64,000 nt of DNA from Nonomuraea turcica (GCF_030718205.1 NZ_JAUZQF010000032.1:38918-102917), one strand, 5' to 3'. Positions 40,688-49,439 are shown, counted from the stretch's first letter. A program made the numbers and translations. The notes: generated from the letters alone by a model not told the origin.

Positions 40688-41379
40688 TGCATCTCCTCGA
40701 TGAAGCCGTCGACGTCCTTCGGGTAGATCGTGGTGTCGCCGACCGTGAGCGGCGCGGTCGGCTGCTCGCCGTTCAGCTCGGGGACCGGGACCGGGCTTCC
40801 GCCCTCGTTGGCGGCGCCGACCGTGGTGTAGCCGCCGTTCGGGTTCTTCACCCTGATCCAGCCGGCCCGGAACTGGGCGCCCCGGACGATCGCACTGGCC
40901 CGGTACAGGCCCGACGGCTTCTCCGCCGTGGGCGCCACGAAGCTCCACTTCTTGCCGCCGACGGAGACCCAGCCCTTGGCCCGGCCGCCGCCCAACGCGG
41001 CCGTGACCTTCCCGGCGCCGAGGCCCTTGAGGCTCACCTCGTCGGCGGACTGGGTGCCCTTGAACCAGGACTCGGTTGTGCCGTCGCAGAAGTAGCCGAT
41101 GGCCTTGCCGTCCCTGATCGAGATCGCGATGAGGGCGCCGTTGCCCTTGACGCGTCCGGCGTAGTCCGCCTTTTCGATCCGCTTCTCCTCGGACTCGGCC
41201 GGCGACGGGGACGGCTGAGCGGTGTTCTCCTTCGCCGCGGACCCTTCCGCGGCGGGGTTGTCCTCTGTGGCGGCGGTCGTGGTGTCCGCCGCGGGTGTCG
41301 CGGTGATGCTGGCGACACCAAGCCCCGCGGCGAGCACAGCTCCCGCCGCGAGGGTGATGACAGGTCCCAGCCTTGACAT
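40684..41379 (-). CDS. Secreted protein of unknown function
   Basis: 231 residues, ATG start. A signal peptide or anchor (LGPVITLAAGAVLAAGLGV) is followed by an Ala/Glu/Pro-rich linker and a soluble domain (about 70-215) with YAGRVKGNGALIAISIRDGKAIGYFCDG and SGLYRASAIVRGAQFRAGWI. Only one Cys is present. No family name could be assigned. The C-terminal TIYPKDVDGFIEEMQ overlaps the start of the membrane gene. Together they may form an exported protein plus membrane partner. Confidence 0.7.
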   Translation of the reverse strand: MSRLGPVITLAAGAVLAAGLGVASITATPAADTTTAATEDNPAAEGSAAKENTAQPSPSPAESEEKRIEKADYAGRVKGNGALIAISIRDGKAIGYFCDGTTESWFKGTQSADEVSLKGLGAGKVTAALGGGRAKGWVSVGGKKWSFVAPTAEKPSGLYRASAIVRGAQFRAGWIRVKNPNGGYTTVGAANEGGSPVPVPELNGEQPTAPLTVGDTTIYPKDVDGFIEEMQ

Positions 41380-41527
41380 GGACTGCTCCCAGGGTCGAAA
41401 TGCCTACCTCGGCCGCGTCCAGCGGCCGACCGCAGGTGGCAGCTGACTGCCCCTACGGCTCAGAGCATCCGCCTAAAAGGCGGGCCCGTCTGTGAACTAA
41501 TGCGCATCAGATGGACAGAATGGAGAG

Positions 41528-42502
41528 ATGCAGGAGAATCCTGGGCCGCATCATCCATACGGCATGCAGTATCCGGCTCCGCCGCGGTCCTGGCTTATGC
41601 CGGCGCCCCGCGGGGCCCGGTACGACCACCTCGCCAGGAACGGGGTCGCCAGGCCGTGGCGGGCGATCGTCGGCACGATCGGGATCGCCGCCATATTCCT
41701 CCTTGTCGCGGCGGTGGTGTTGTCCGCCGGCGCGGTGGTGGCGACGCTGCTCGGCATCCCCGCACCGCTCGACGTCGAGCGCGGGCTGTTCGGCGACCCG
41801 GTGTTCGGGCTGACCGTGACGTTGTTGTCGATCGCCGCCGTGCTCCCTTTCGTGTTCGGCATGGCGGCGTTGCTGCAGCGGCGCCGTCCGGGGACGCTGT
41901 CGTCGGTGGCCGGGCGGCTGCGCTGGCCCTGGCTCATGGCCTGCGCCGGACTGGCGATCCTGGCGCTCGTGCTCGGGCAGGCCGTGCAGGTCCTCGCCCT
42001 GGCGATGAGCGGCGAGGAATACTCCGACATGTTCGGCTGGGTCGGGTGGGAACGTTTCCTGCCCGCGCTCATCGTGATCGTGCTGCTGGTGCCGTTCCAG
42101 TCGGCCGCCGAGGAGTACGTCTTCCGCGGCTGGTTCCTGCAGGCCGTCGGGGCGCACGTGCGCAATCCGGTCTGGGCCATCCTGATCGGGGCCGGCTTGT
42201 TCGCGTCGGTGCACGGATACACGTGGATGGGGCTGGCCGACGTGTTCGCCTTCGGCGCCGTCATGGGCTGGCTGGCGGTGCGGACCGGGGGGCTGGAGGC
42301 CGGGATCGGGCTGCACGTCATGAACAACATGCTGGCGTTCGGGATGAGCGCGGCCGCGGGGACCCTCGAGGACGCCTTGATCCAGAGCAAGGTGGCGGTG
42401 CCGTGGCAGGCGATCGTGGGCGTGGTGGTGCAGCTTGGTGCGTACGCTTTTGGGGTTTTGTATCTGGCCAAAAAGCGGTCAATCAGCACTATTTCTGGAT
42501 AA
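41528..42502 (+). CDS. CPBP-family intramembrane metalloprotease
   Basis: 324 residues, ATG after GGAGAG. A Pro-rich cytoplasmic start precedes seven to eight membrane helices. The ABI/CPBP catalytic motifs are intact: SAAEEYVFRG (motif 1, EE-x3-R), FASVHG (motif 2) and LHVMNNM (motif 3, H-x3-N). Members include Rce1-type proteases and bacteriocin self-immunity proteins. No bacteriocin gene is nearby; a signalling or envelope role is as likely. Confidence 0.9.
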   Translation: MQENPGPHHPYGMQYPAPPRSWLMPAPRGARYDHLARNGVARPWRAIVGTIGIAAIFLLVAAVVLSAGAVVATLLGIPAPLDVERGLFGDPVFGLTVTLLSIAAVLPFVFGMAALLQRRRPGTLSSVAGRLRWPWLMACAGLAILALVLGQAVQVLALAMSGEEYSDMFGWVGWERFLPALIVIVLLVPFQSAAEEYVFRGWFLQAVGAHVRNPVWAILIGAGLFASVHGYTWMGLADVFAFGAVMGWLAVRTGGLEAGIGLHVMNNMLAFGMSAAAGTLEDALIQSKVAVPWQAIVGVVVQLGAYAFGVLYLAKKRSISTISG

Positions 42503-42680
42503 ATCGGGTTGGCGGGTCGGGGAATCTCGCTAGAGAGGTCTCGCAATTCCGGCTCATTCATGCTGCTCTGGATCGTGTGGGGCGGCGAGGGACTCCCGGA
42601 GGTGATCGTTTCGGTCCGGCGGGGTAAGTGTGGGCGCGTGTGATACTTCGTCGGGTGAGGACAATACGTTCGAAATCATG

Positions 42681-42708
42681 TGGAACGGTCCCCGCGCAGT
42701 GACCGTTT
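42681..42708 (+). promoter_or_regulatory. ECF-type promoter upstream of 1193-residue protein gene
   Basis: TGGAACG (42681-42687), 16 bases, CGTTT (42704-42708): GGAAC-N18-GTT, the same geometry as the sigE promoter. It lies 33 bases before the GTG start of the downstream gene. The remainder of 42503-42680 holds no gene. Confidence 0.6.
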
Positions 42709-42741
42709 TCGTCCGACTAGTTCGACTAGGAGGTACGACGC

Positions 42742-45700
42742 GTGGCCTCCGGCCCCAGCGAACCGCCTCGGCGACCGCCGGGTGACGACGACCCGCGTTC
42801 CGAGGGCACGTCGGAACCGCACTCTTCCCCAGAGCCCAGGATCAGCCACTCCCCGCCCGGTCCCACCGACGACCGGGCCAGGGGCTTACCTCTGACCTCC
42901 CCATGGGGCATGCCGCCGTTCGCGGCACCGGTGCCGGACGAGGAGCCGCCGGAGGCGCCCAAGGGGCGCATGCCGTACAGCTCGCCGACGGCGGAACCCG
43001 AGGCCGAGCCGCGCCGCCGGGCGCGGCGCGTCGTCAACCGCCCGGACAAGCTCGTGGCCGGCGGCCCCCCAAGGACCCCCGCCGACGCCGAACGGCCCCC
43101 CGCCCCCGCCACGCACGAGTCCGCCGCGCGGGATTCTGCGGCGCACGAGGCTGCGGCGCACGAGGCTGCGGCGCGCGAGGTCCTGGGGCGCGAGGGACGC
43201 GAGGCCGCCGCGCGCGAGGCCGCGGGGCGTGACGCCGCGGCGTGGGAGTCCGCTGGTCGCGAGTCCGCTGGTCGCGAGTCCGCCGGCCGCGAGTCCATCG
43301 CGCACGAGTCTGCGGGGCGCGAGTCTGCGGCGCGCGAGTCTGCGGCGCGCGAGTCTGCGGCGCGCGAGGCCGTGGGGCGCCAGTCCGCCGGGCGCGAGTC
43401 CGCTGGCCGCGAGTCCATCGCGCACGAGTCTGCGGGGCGGGAGCCTGCGGCGAGTGAGGCTGCGGCGCGCGAGGTCCTGGGGCGCCAGTCCGCCGGGCGC
43501 GAGTCCGCTGGCCGCGAGTCCATCGCGCACGAGTCTGCGGGGCGCGAGTCTGCGGGGCGGGAGCCTGCGGCGCGCGATGCTGCGGCGCGCGAGGTCCTGG
43601 GGCGCGAGGCCGCCGCGCGCGAGTCCGCCGCGCACGAATCTGCGGGGCGGGAGTCTGCGGCGCGCGAGTCTGCCGCGCGCGAGTCCGCGGGGCGTGACAC
43701 CGCGGCGTGGGAGCCTGTGACGGGCGAGTCTGCCACACGGGAGTTCGTGGAGCGGGAGCGTGCCGTGCAGGAGTTCGCGGAGCGGGAGCGTGCCGTGCAG
43801 GAGCCGGAGGCGTCGCCTCGGCGGGACCCGCGTACGATCCCGTACCGCTTGGTGGTCCCTGCCAAAGAGCCCGCCGAGCAGCTTGCCGAGGAGCCGGAGG
43901 AACGGCGCGAGGACGAGCCGGAGGTGCGGCGGGTCGGGCGGCCACCGGCCGGGCGGCCGACGCGGCCCGACCTCCTGGTCGCCACGGGCCCCCCGCGCCC
44001 CCAAGGGTCGAGCGGCCGCCATCACCGAGGCCCGGCCCCCGCCGCCGTACGCAGGTCCAGTCCGGTACGCCGGGGCAACCGCGCCGCCCCGATCGTCCTG
44101 ACCCTGGCCGCGGCCGTCCTCGTGGCCGCCGGCGTGCTCGTGTGGCAGTGGACCGGCGAGGAGGCCCCCAGCCTGCGTCTGGAGGCGGGCACCGGCCGCT
44201 CGGGGGATGAGCTGTTCACCGTGCCCGCCTCGGGCGACGGCACCATTCAGAAGCTCAACGACATGACCTCGGTCGGCCGCGCGGTGGTGGCGGTCGGCAG
44301 CGACACGACCAGCCCGACCCCGCGCCCGCTGTTCCTGTTCTCCCCGGACGGTGGCAAGAACTGGCAGCTGGGTCAGGTGAGCGGCGTTTCCACCCCCACG
44401 GTCCAGCGGGTGGTCGGCGGGAACGGTCGCTGGCTGGCCAGCGGCGGCGACGGCCAGTCGGGCGAGCGCGGCCTGTGGACCAGCACCGACGGGTTCAGCT
44501 GGCAGGCCGTGGAGGCGACGGGGTCGCCCGCGTTCCGGGCCGGCGACCAGATCCACGACATCGCCATTACGGCGTCGGGATTCGTCGCAGTGGGGCGCGC
44601 GACGGGGGACGACGGCGCGATCGGGCCGGCGGCCTGGCGTTCCGGCGACGGCCGCACGTGGGAGCGGGCCGAGAGCACGGGGCTCGAGGTGAGGGAGCTC
44701 AAGGCGGTAGTTGCCAGGGGCGACACCGTCGTGGCGATCGGGCACCCCGCGGAAGGCGAGGGTTCGCGGGTGGTCCGATCGGCCGACGGCGGGCGCACCT
44801 GGCAGGCCACCGGCTTCCAGCTGCCCGAGGCAGCCGATTCGCGGCCAGGGACGCTGGCGGTGCTGCCCAAGCGGTTCGTGCTGGTGCCGACGCGGCACCG
44901 TACGGTCACAGGAGACGTACGCGTCTACTGCTCCCCGACCGGGGCGGAGTGGTCGCAGTGCGGCTCCATCGGCGGCCTGAGCGGCGAGAGCGTCGGCGTG
45001 GAGTCGCTGATCTCCTACTCTGGGGGCATCGCCGCGATCACGCAGGCCGGCCTCGGCCGCTACACGGTGCTGACCACCGCGGACGGGCGCGCCTGGGCCA
45101 AGCGGACCGACCTCGGCAACCTGCAGGGCGCGACATTGCGCGGGTTCACGATCTCCGCCGGCGGCACCCTGTTCGCCGGCGGCGACCAGGCGGTCACCGA
45201 CGTCGACAACCAGCTGGTGCTCATGTCCGCGCCACCGCGAGGCCAGGCCTCGCGGGTGGCGCTCGGCGACGTCGAGGGCCTGACCCGCATCGCCCGCGAG
45301 ACCACCGGCATCACCAGCGTCGCCGGCCGGTACGTGGCCGTCGGCTCGGCCTCGGGCGACGCCGGCCTGTGGACGATCAAGAACTGGCAGAGCTGGAAGT
45401 CCATGAGCCTCGGCGGCCCCGGCAGGCAGCGGCTGGAGGACGTGGCGCACGGCGCCCGCGGCTGGCTGGCCGTCGGCGGTACGGAGACCACCGTGTCGAT
45501 CACCGACCCCCTGCTCGTCACCTCGAACGACGGCGAGAGCTGGAAGAAGGTGGACGTCTCGGGTGACCTGACCCGCCGCTCCGACCGTCCGTACCTGGGG
45601 ACCCATGTGGTGACCGCGGGGAAGAAGGGCTACGTGCTGGCGGGGGAGGACCGCGACCAGGCGGGGACCGCGAGCGCGGCCATGTGGTTCACCACGGACC

Positions 45701-46323
45701 TGCGCAAGTACACCAGGTCGAAGAAGCTGCCGCAGAGCGGCTCCGGCGTGCGCATCCACGACGCGGTGGCCGCCGCGGATGGGTTTGTGGCGGTGGGCGG
45801 CTCGGGGACGGCCGACGAGGAGCGCAGCGTGGTCTGGTACTCCGAGGACGGGGTCAACTGGAGCTCGCGCACCCGTGTCGCCCCGCCGGACGCCACGTCG
45901 GCCGGGCTCCGTCAGATCACCGCCTACCAGGGCAAGCTGGTGGCCATCGGCACCGCGCTGACGGGCGGCTCGCGGCGGGCCTTCGCCGCCGTCTCCGACG
46001 ACGAGGGCGCGTCGTGGCAGACGGCCTGGCTGCCTGCGGACCAGGCGGCCGCGGTGCACGACCTGGCCGCGACGGAGGAGGGTCTCGTGGCGGTCGGCTG
46101 GCACGGCGTGCCGGGGGAGGGCGACAGCGCGGCCTGGACCTCGCAGGACGGCCTGTCGTGGAACCGCATGGCGCTGACCAGGGACCGGCTGGCGGGCCAA
46201 GGGATGCAGTGGCTGACGGCGGTGGCCGTGTCGGGGACGGAGGTCGTGGCGCTCGGGCGGTCGACGACGTACAACGCCGACCACCTCATCCTGTGGAGCT
46301 CGAACCTCACGTCAAGCAGGTAA
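42742..46323 (+). CDS. 1193-residue membrane protein: pentad-repeat tract plus Asp-box propeller
   Basis: GTG start with TAGGAGG upstream. Residues 1-125 are Pro-rich. About 126-353 are some 45 pentapeptide-like units (ESAGR, ESAAR, EAAAH, ESIAH), highly charged and possibly a long single helix. A Pro/Glu linker then leads to one membrane helix (about 448-468, APIVLTLAAAVLVAAGVLVW). The outside part (about 475-1193) has repeated Asp-box-like motifs (DGGKNWQLG, TDGFSWQAV, GDGRTWERA, NDGESWKKV, EDGVNWSSR, QDGLSWNRM), the mark of BNR/sialidase-type beta-propellers, with no sialidase catalytic residues recognised. A sensor or scaffold spanning the membrane is suggested, under ECF control. Confidence 0.75.
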   Translation: MASGPSEPPRRPPGDDDPRSEGTSEPHSSPEPRISHSPPGPTDDRARGLPLTSPWGMPPFAAPVPDEEPPEAPKGRMPYSSPTAEPEAEPRRRARRVVNRPDKLVAGGPPRTPADAERPPAPATHESAARDSAAHEAAAHEAAAREVLGREGREAAAREAAGRDAAAWESAGRESAGRESAGRESIAHESAGRESAARESAARESAAREAVGRQSAGRESAGRESIAHESAGREPAASEAAAREVLGRQSAGRESAGRESIAHESAGRESAGREPAARDAAAREVLGREAAARESAAHESAGRESAARESAARESAGRDTAAWEPVTGESATREFVERERAVQEFAERERAVQEPEASPRRDPRTIPYRLVVPAKEPAEQLAEEPEERREDEPEVRRVGRPPAGRPTRPDLLVATGPPRPQGSSGRHHRGPAPAAVRRSSPVRRGNRAAPIVLTLAAAVLVAAGVLVWQWTGEEAPSLRLEAGTGRSGDELFTVPASGDGTIQKLNDMTSVGRAVVAVGSDTTSPTPRPLFLFSPDGGKNWQLGQVSGVSTPTVQRVVGGNGRWLASGGDGQSGERGLWTSTDGFSWQAVEATGSPAFRAGDQIHDIAITASGFVAVGRATGDDGAIGPAAWRSGDGRTWERAESTGLEVRELKAVVARGDTVVAIGHPAEGEGSRVVRSADGGRTWQATGFQLPEAADSRPGTLAVLPKRFVLVPTRHRTVTGDVRVYCSPTGAEWSQCGSIGGLSGESVGVESLISYSGGIAAITQAGLGRYTVLTTADGRAWAKRTDLGNLQGATLRGFTISAGGTLFAGGDQAVTDVDNQLVLMSAPPRGQASRVALGDVEGLTRIARETTGITSVAGRYVAVGSASGDAGLWTIKNWQSWKSMSLGGPGRQRLEDVAHGARGWLAVGGTETTVSITDPLLVTSNDGESWKKVDVSGDLTRRSDRPYLGTHVVTAGKKGYVLAGEDRDQAGTASAAMWFTTDLRKYTRSKKLPQSGSGVRIHDAVAAADGFVAVGGSGTADEERSVVWYSEDGVNWSSRTRVAPPDATSAGLRQITAYQGKLVAIGTALTGGSRRAFAAVSDDEGASWQTAWLPADQAAAVHDLAATEEGLVAVGWHGVPGEGDSAAWTSQDGLSWNRMALTRDRLAGQGMQWLTAVAVSGTEVVALGRSTTYNADHLILWSSNLTSSR
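43118..43800. repeat. Degenerate 15-bp coding repeats (pentad array)
   Basis: About 45 in-frame units of 15 bases encoding variations on ESAGR/ESAAR/EAAAR. Larger blocks are also repeated, for example the run GRESAGRESIAHESAGRE occurs three times. Codon choice varies little, pointing to recent expansion by slippage or unequal exchange. Confidence 0.85.
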
Positions 46324-46707
46324 CACGCCCCAGTCGGTCAGCGCGTCGAGCAGGCCCGCGGACAGCGGCAGCCGGGCCAGCTCGTCCGCCGTGCACCAGC
46401 GCACGTCGGCGGCGTCGTCCCCGGCCCGGGGCACGCCGCCGGCCACGGTCGCCAGGTAGTCGCGGATCACGTACGTGACGCCGCCGGGGCCGGGGCGGTC
46501 CACCATGCCCGCCAGGCGACCGACCTCGACGTGCAGGCCCGTCTCCTCCAGGACCTCGCGCCGCACGCCGGCGGCGTCGCTCTCCCCGGGCTCCAGGCGG
46601 CCCCCGGGGATCGACCACAGTCCCATGCCCGGCGGGTGTCCCCGCTTGATCAGGAGAATGCGGCCGGCGTCGTCGACGACGATCGCGCCGACACAATTTA
46701 CGCGCAC
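46312..46707 (-). CDS. NUDIX hydrolase
   Basis: 131 residues from the GTG at 46707 (VRVNCVGAIVVDD); an earlier GTG at 46806 would add a 33-residue extension unlike the family and run across the divergent gene start. The Nudix box is GGRLEPGESDAAGVRREVLEETGL, with all metal-binding Glu residues (REVLEETG) intact. Members cleave nucleoside diphosphates linked to another group; ADP-ribose or oxidised nucleotides are common substrates. It converges with and overlaps the end of the large membrane-protein gene by 12 bases. Confidence 0.87.
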   Translation of the reverse strand: MRVNCVGAIVVDDAGRILLIKRGHPPGMGLWSIPGGRLEPGESDAAGVRREVLEETGLHVEVGRLAGMVDRPGPGGVTYVIRDYLATVAGGVPRAGDDAADVRWCTADELARLPLSAGLLDALTDWGVLPA

Positions 46708-46781
46708 ATGGCCAAGATTACGACGGGATAACGAGATGCGGCCTTGACGGGGGCGCACCAGAGAAAGCACCGTGGGTAGTT

Positions 46782-47411
46782 GTGAGAGCGGCTCCAACCT
46801 GCCCACGGTGTTTTGGCCCGCTTCACGGGCCGAGCGCGTGGTCTAGTGCGTATCGATGTGACACGCACGGTGACGTCCTGCCCTATCAGCCTCCGTGGCC
46901 GCCGACCAGCACGGCGCTCGAGGCGATGCGCAAGAGCTCCGTGGTGCCCGTGTGGCTGCCGTGGCCGTTGCCGGCCGGCTGGCTGGTGACCGGCTTCGCG
47001 GAGGTGGGTGATCAACGTACCGGGGCCCGTGCCAGCGTGGTGGCGCTGACCGGGCCGTCGTTGATGGAGGGGCCGGCCGACATGCTCGTGGTCGCCGAGG
47101 AGCCCGGCATCGGGCTCGGCGCGGCCTTCGCGGGGCTGGGCGGGCCCGACCCCGGCGAGGGATTCGACTCCGGCCCGCCGAACGCCAAGATCGACGTGAT
47201 CGGGCACCCCTGCCCGCTGTGGTTCGTGGACAACGGCCAGAGCGACCGTGCCGTCTACGCGGGCGAGGCGCTGGGCAACTGGCTGTGGACGATCTGCTGG
47301 CCGGCCGACGCCGGCTGCATGATCGCGCTCGCCGAGCTCTCGCTGATCGACGCCCGGGATCACGACCTTGACGTACCCTTTGGCGCGTTCTCCCCCAGAC
47401 TGGAGGATTAG
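46782..47411 (+). CDS. DUF6758-like protein with zinc-ribbon start
   Basis: 209 residues from the GTG at 46782. The N-terminus has CPRCFGPLHGPSAWSSAYRC, a possible zinc ribbon (two CxxC-like half sites), then a Pro/Trp-rich core with SSVVPVWLPWPLPAGWLVTGFA and IDVIGHPCPLWFVDNGQSD. The pattern is common to uncharacterised actinobacterial proteins of the DUF6758 type. It lies 40 bases ahead of the MBL-fold gene on the same strand and may share its transcript. Confidence 0.72.
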   Translation: MRAAPTCPRCFGPLHGPSAWSSAYRCDTHGDVLPYQPPWPPTSTALEAMRKSSVVPVWLPWPLPAGWLVTGFAEVGDQRTGARASVVALTGPSLMEGPADMLVVAEEPGIGLGAAFAGLGGPDPGEGFDSGPPNAKIDVIGHPCPLWFVDNGQSDRAVYAGEALGNWLWTICWPADAGCMIALAELSLIDARDHDLDVPFGAFSPRLED

Positions 47412-47451
47412 CAAGTCGCGTTGTCAGGCAGACCGACTAGAGTTCGGAGGC

Positions 47452-48168
47452 GTGACAGCGCGTATCGAGCGAGTGGTGACCGAGGGCGTCGTCGACATCG
47501 ACGGCACCGAACACAAGGTCGAGAACAACACGTGGATCGTGGGCGACGATGACGAGGTGATCGTCATCGATCCCTCCCGCGACTCCGACAAGATCATGGA
47601 GCAGGTGGGCGAGCGTGAGGTGCTGGCCGTCATCTGCACGGCGGGCCTGCCCGACCACGTCGGGGCCGCCATCGAGGTGGCCAGCCGGGACGAGGCCGTG
47701 GTCGCCCTGCACCCCAAGGACAAGCCTCTGTGGCGGGAGACCTGGACGGAGACCTGGCCCGACATCGACATGGAGGACGACGGCATCTTCGAGGTGGCCG
47801 ATGTCCAGCTCGACGTCATGGAGACGCCGGGCGTCACCTCTGGTGGCGTGTCGCTCTACTGCGAGGGGCTCGGGGCCGTCTTCACCGGCAAGGCCCTGCA
47901 GGCCGACGGTCCGGGCAAGCTGGGCGGCGAATATCCCGCCCTGGCCGACCAGCTGACCTCGATCGGCGGGCGGCTGTTCACGCTGCCCCACGGCACGCGG
48001 GTGCTGGCGGTCCATGGGGACGAGGTCACGATCGGCGACCTCGAGCCGCACTTCGACGACTGGGTCTCGGGTTCGCTGACCCGCGCCGACACCGACGGCG
48101 ACGACGAGGACCCGCTGCCCGACGGCACCAAGGCCTCCGGGATCAAGCTCAACCCGAGCGACGACTAA
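47452..48168 (+). CDS. Metallo-beta-lactamase-fold protein lacking metal ligands
   Basis: 238 residues from the GTG at 47452 with TTCGGAGG upstream. The overall order of the MBL fold is clear (NNTWIVGDDDEVIVIDPSRDSDKI, a strand, then VICTAGLPDHVGAA). However, where active members read THGHNDH this one has TAGLPDH; the TPGH ligand position is TPGV; and the SGD metal-bridging Asp position is TGK. Only the last Asp-His of motif 2 and a C-terminal VHGDE survive. It is thus predicted not to bind two zinc ions and to be catalytically dead or repurposed. The frame is intact and the fold residues are conserved, so it is not a decaying pseudogene. Confidence 0.82.
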   Translation: MTARIERVVTEGVVDIDGTEHKVENNTWIVGDDDEVIVIDPSRDSDKIMEQVGEREVLAVICTAGLPDHVGAAIEVASRDEAVVALHPKDKPLWRETWTETWPDIDMEDDGIFEVADVQLDVMETPGVTSGGVSLYCEGLGAVFTGKALQADGPGKLGGEYPALADQLTSIGGRLFTLPHGTRVLAVHGDEVTIGDLEPHFDDWVSGSLTRADTDGDDEDPLPDGTKASGIKLNPSDD

Positions 48169-48219
48169 GGCGAGGGAGTGCCGTCGTCTGGCGACCGAGC
48201 CGCCGAACGGAGTGAGGCA

Positions 48220-48276
48220 ATGAACAGGCGGCGGCCTCTGGTGACCGAGCCCGCCTCACGGAGCGAGGCCAAATGA
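48220..48276 (+). CDS. 18-residue leader peptide overlapping nuclease start
   Basis: ATG at 48220 with GGAGTGAGG just upstream opens an 18-codon frame (MNRRRPLVTEPASRSEAK) whose TGA stop overlaps the ATG of the nuclease gene (ATGA at 48273-48276). Its start region, 48187-48225, is an imperfect copy of 48237-48278, the nuclease start region, including the ribosome site and the ATGAAC. The leader may have arisen by tandem duplication of about 50 bases and may couple translation. Confidence 0.45.
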   Translation: MNRRRPLVTEPASRSEAK

Positions 48277-49367
48277 ACGCAGACGCAGTGCAGCTTCCGC
48301 TGGAGGGCATGCCGCGGCGGCTCTACTCGTGCACGCCGTCGCGGTTGAACGCCTGGCTGGACTGCCGCCGCCGCTACAGGTTCACCTACCTGGACCGGCC
48401 GGCGCCGTCCAAGGGGCCTGCCTGGGCGCACAACAGCGTCGGGGCGAGCGTGCACAACGCGCTGGCGGGCTGGTGGCGGGAGCCGTACGAGCGAAGGACT
48501 CCGCTGACGGCGGCCATCCTGCTCACGAACGGGTGGATCACCGAGGGGTTCAGGGATGCCGAGCAGTCGGGGCGGTGGCTGGAGCGCGCCCGCGACCTCG
48601 TGTCCGGATATGTCGCGACATTGGATCCGGCCGATGATCCAGTCGGCGTCGAGCGCACCGTCGCCACCCGCACCAAGGTCATCGCCGTGTCCGGCCGCAT
48701 CGACCGGCTCGACCGGCGCGGGGACGAGCTCGTCGTGGTCGACTACAAGACCGGACGCCGGCCGCTCACCCAGGATGACGCGCGCTCGTCGCTCGCCCTG
48801 GCCGTCTACGCCGTGGCGGCGTCCACGATGATGCGCACGCCCTGCCGGACCGTGGAGCTGCACCACCTGCCGACGGGCGAGATCGTCGAGTGGCGCCACA
48901 CCGAGGAGTCCCTCGCCCGGCACCTGGGGCGGGCGGAGGATCTTGCCACGGAGGCCGCCGCGGCCGACGAGCGCTACCGGGAAGCGGTCGCCGCGCCACC
49001 GTCCCGCGGCCGCTCTTCCAGCTCGGCGCCCGCCCGGCCCGTGACCGCCCCGGGCGGGGATAGGGCCGCAGGCGGCCGGTCCGCGACCACGCCGGGCGGG
49101 CCTGCTGCGGGAGGTGGTCGGTCCGGGACCATGCCGGGCGGAGCTGCGGCGGGAGGCGGGCGGTCCTGGGGCGCAGTGGGCGGCGAGTGGCCGTCGGCCC
49201 CGGTCGAGCGGCCGTCGGTCGGACCCGCGGCGGTGCCCGCCGAGATCGACGAGCTCTTCGCCCCCAACCCGGGCCCCATCTGCTCATGGTGCGACTTCCG
49301 CCGCCATTGCCCCGAGGGCCAGGCGGCCGCTCCCGAGCGTCGCCCTTGGGATGCGCTGGCGGAGTAG
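48273..49367 (+). CDS. PD-(D/E)XK nuclease-family protein (RecB/Cas4-like)
   Basis: 364 residues, ATG after GGAGCGAGG. The nuclease core has SGRIDRLDRRGDELVVVDYKTG (about 144-165) with the catalytic Asp and Asp-x-Lys, preceded by AHNSVGASVHNAL. An iron-sulfur-type cysteine cluster is present: C31 in NAWLDCRRRYRF and the C-terminal CSWCDFRRHC. A Gly/Ala/Pro-rich, apparently disordered segment (about 235-310) interrupts the C-terminal half. Relatives act in DNA end processing with helicases; no helicase is adjacent, but one is at 9.4-11.2 kb. It lies about 105 bases after the MBL-fold gene. Confidence 0.85.
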   Translation: MNADAVQLPLEGMPRRLYSCTPSRLNAWLDCRRRYRFTYLDRPAPSKGPAWAHNSVGASVHNALAGWWREPYERRTPLTAAILLTNGWITEGFRDAEQSGRWLERARDLVSGYVATLDPADDPVGVERTVATRTKVIAVSGRIDRLDRRGDELVVVDYKTGRRPLTQDDARSSLALAVYAVAASTMMRTPCRTVELHHLPTGEIVEWRHTEESLARHLGRAEDLATEAAAADERYREAVAAPPSRGRSSSSAPARPVTAPGGDRAAGGRSATTPGGPAAGGGRSGTMPGGAAAGGGRSWGAVGGEWPSAPVERPSVGPAAVPAEIDELFAPNPGPICSWCDFRRHCPEGQAAAPERRPWDALAE

Positions 49368-49426
49368 CCGGGCGGGGAGCCACGCACCGCGTTTGGCGCG
49401 TACAACGTTAAGTGACGCCGTTTGCT

Positions 49427-49439
49427 CACTGAAACAGTG
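49427..49439. promoter_or_regulatory. Perfect palindrome, possible operator before MFS gene
   Basis: CACTG AAA CAGTG (49427-49439) is a perfect inverted repeat 14 bases before the GTG start of the MFS transporter. It is well placed to block transcription or translation initiation. The regulator is unknown; no regulator gene is adjacent. Confidence 0.45.

Noticed and set aside
43118..43800. CRISPR-like regular repeats
   Set aside because: The 15-base units are in frame, have no spacers and lie inside a gene; they encode pentapeptides.
42886..46284. 1132-residue minus-strand open frame
   Set aside because: Shadow of the 1193-residue propeller gene, which has a good ribosome site, a membrane helix and Asp boxes.
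47452..48168. Degenerate MBL gene as a simple pseudogene
   Set aside because: No frameshift or stop; good ribosome site; the fold residues are kept, so it is listed as an intact gene.
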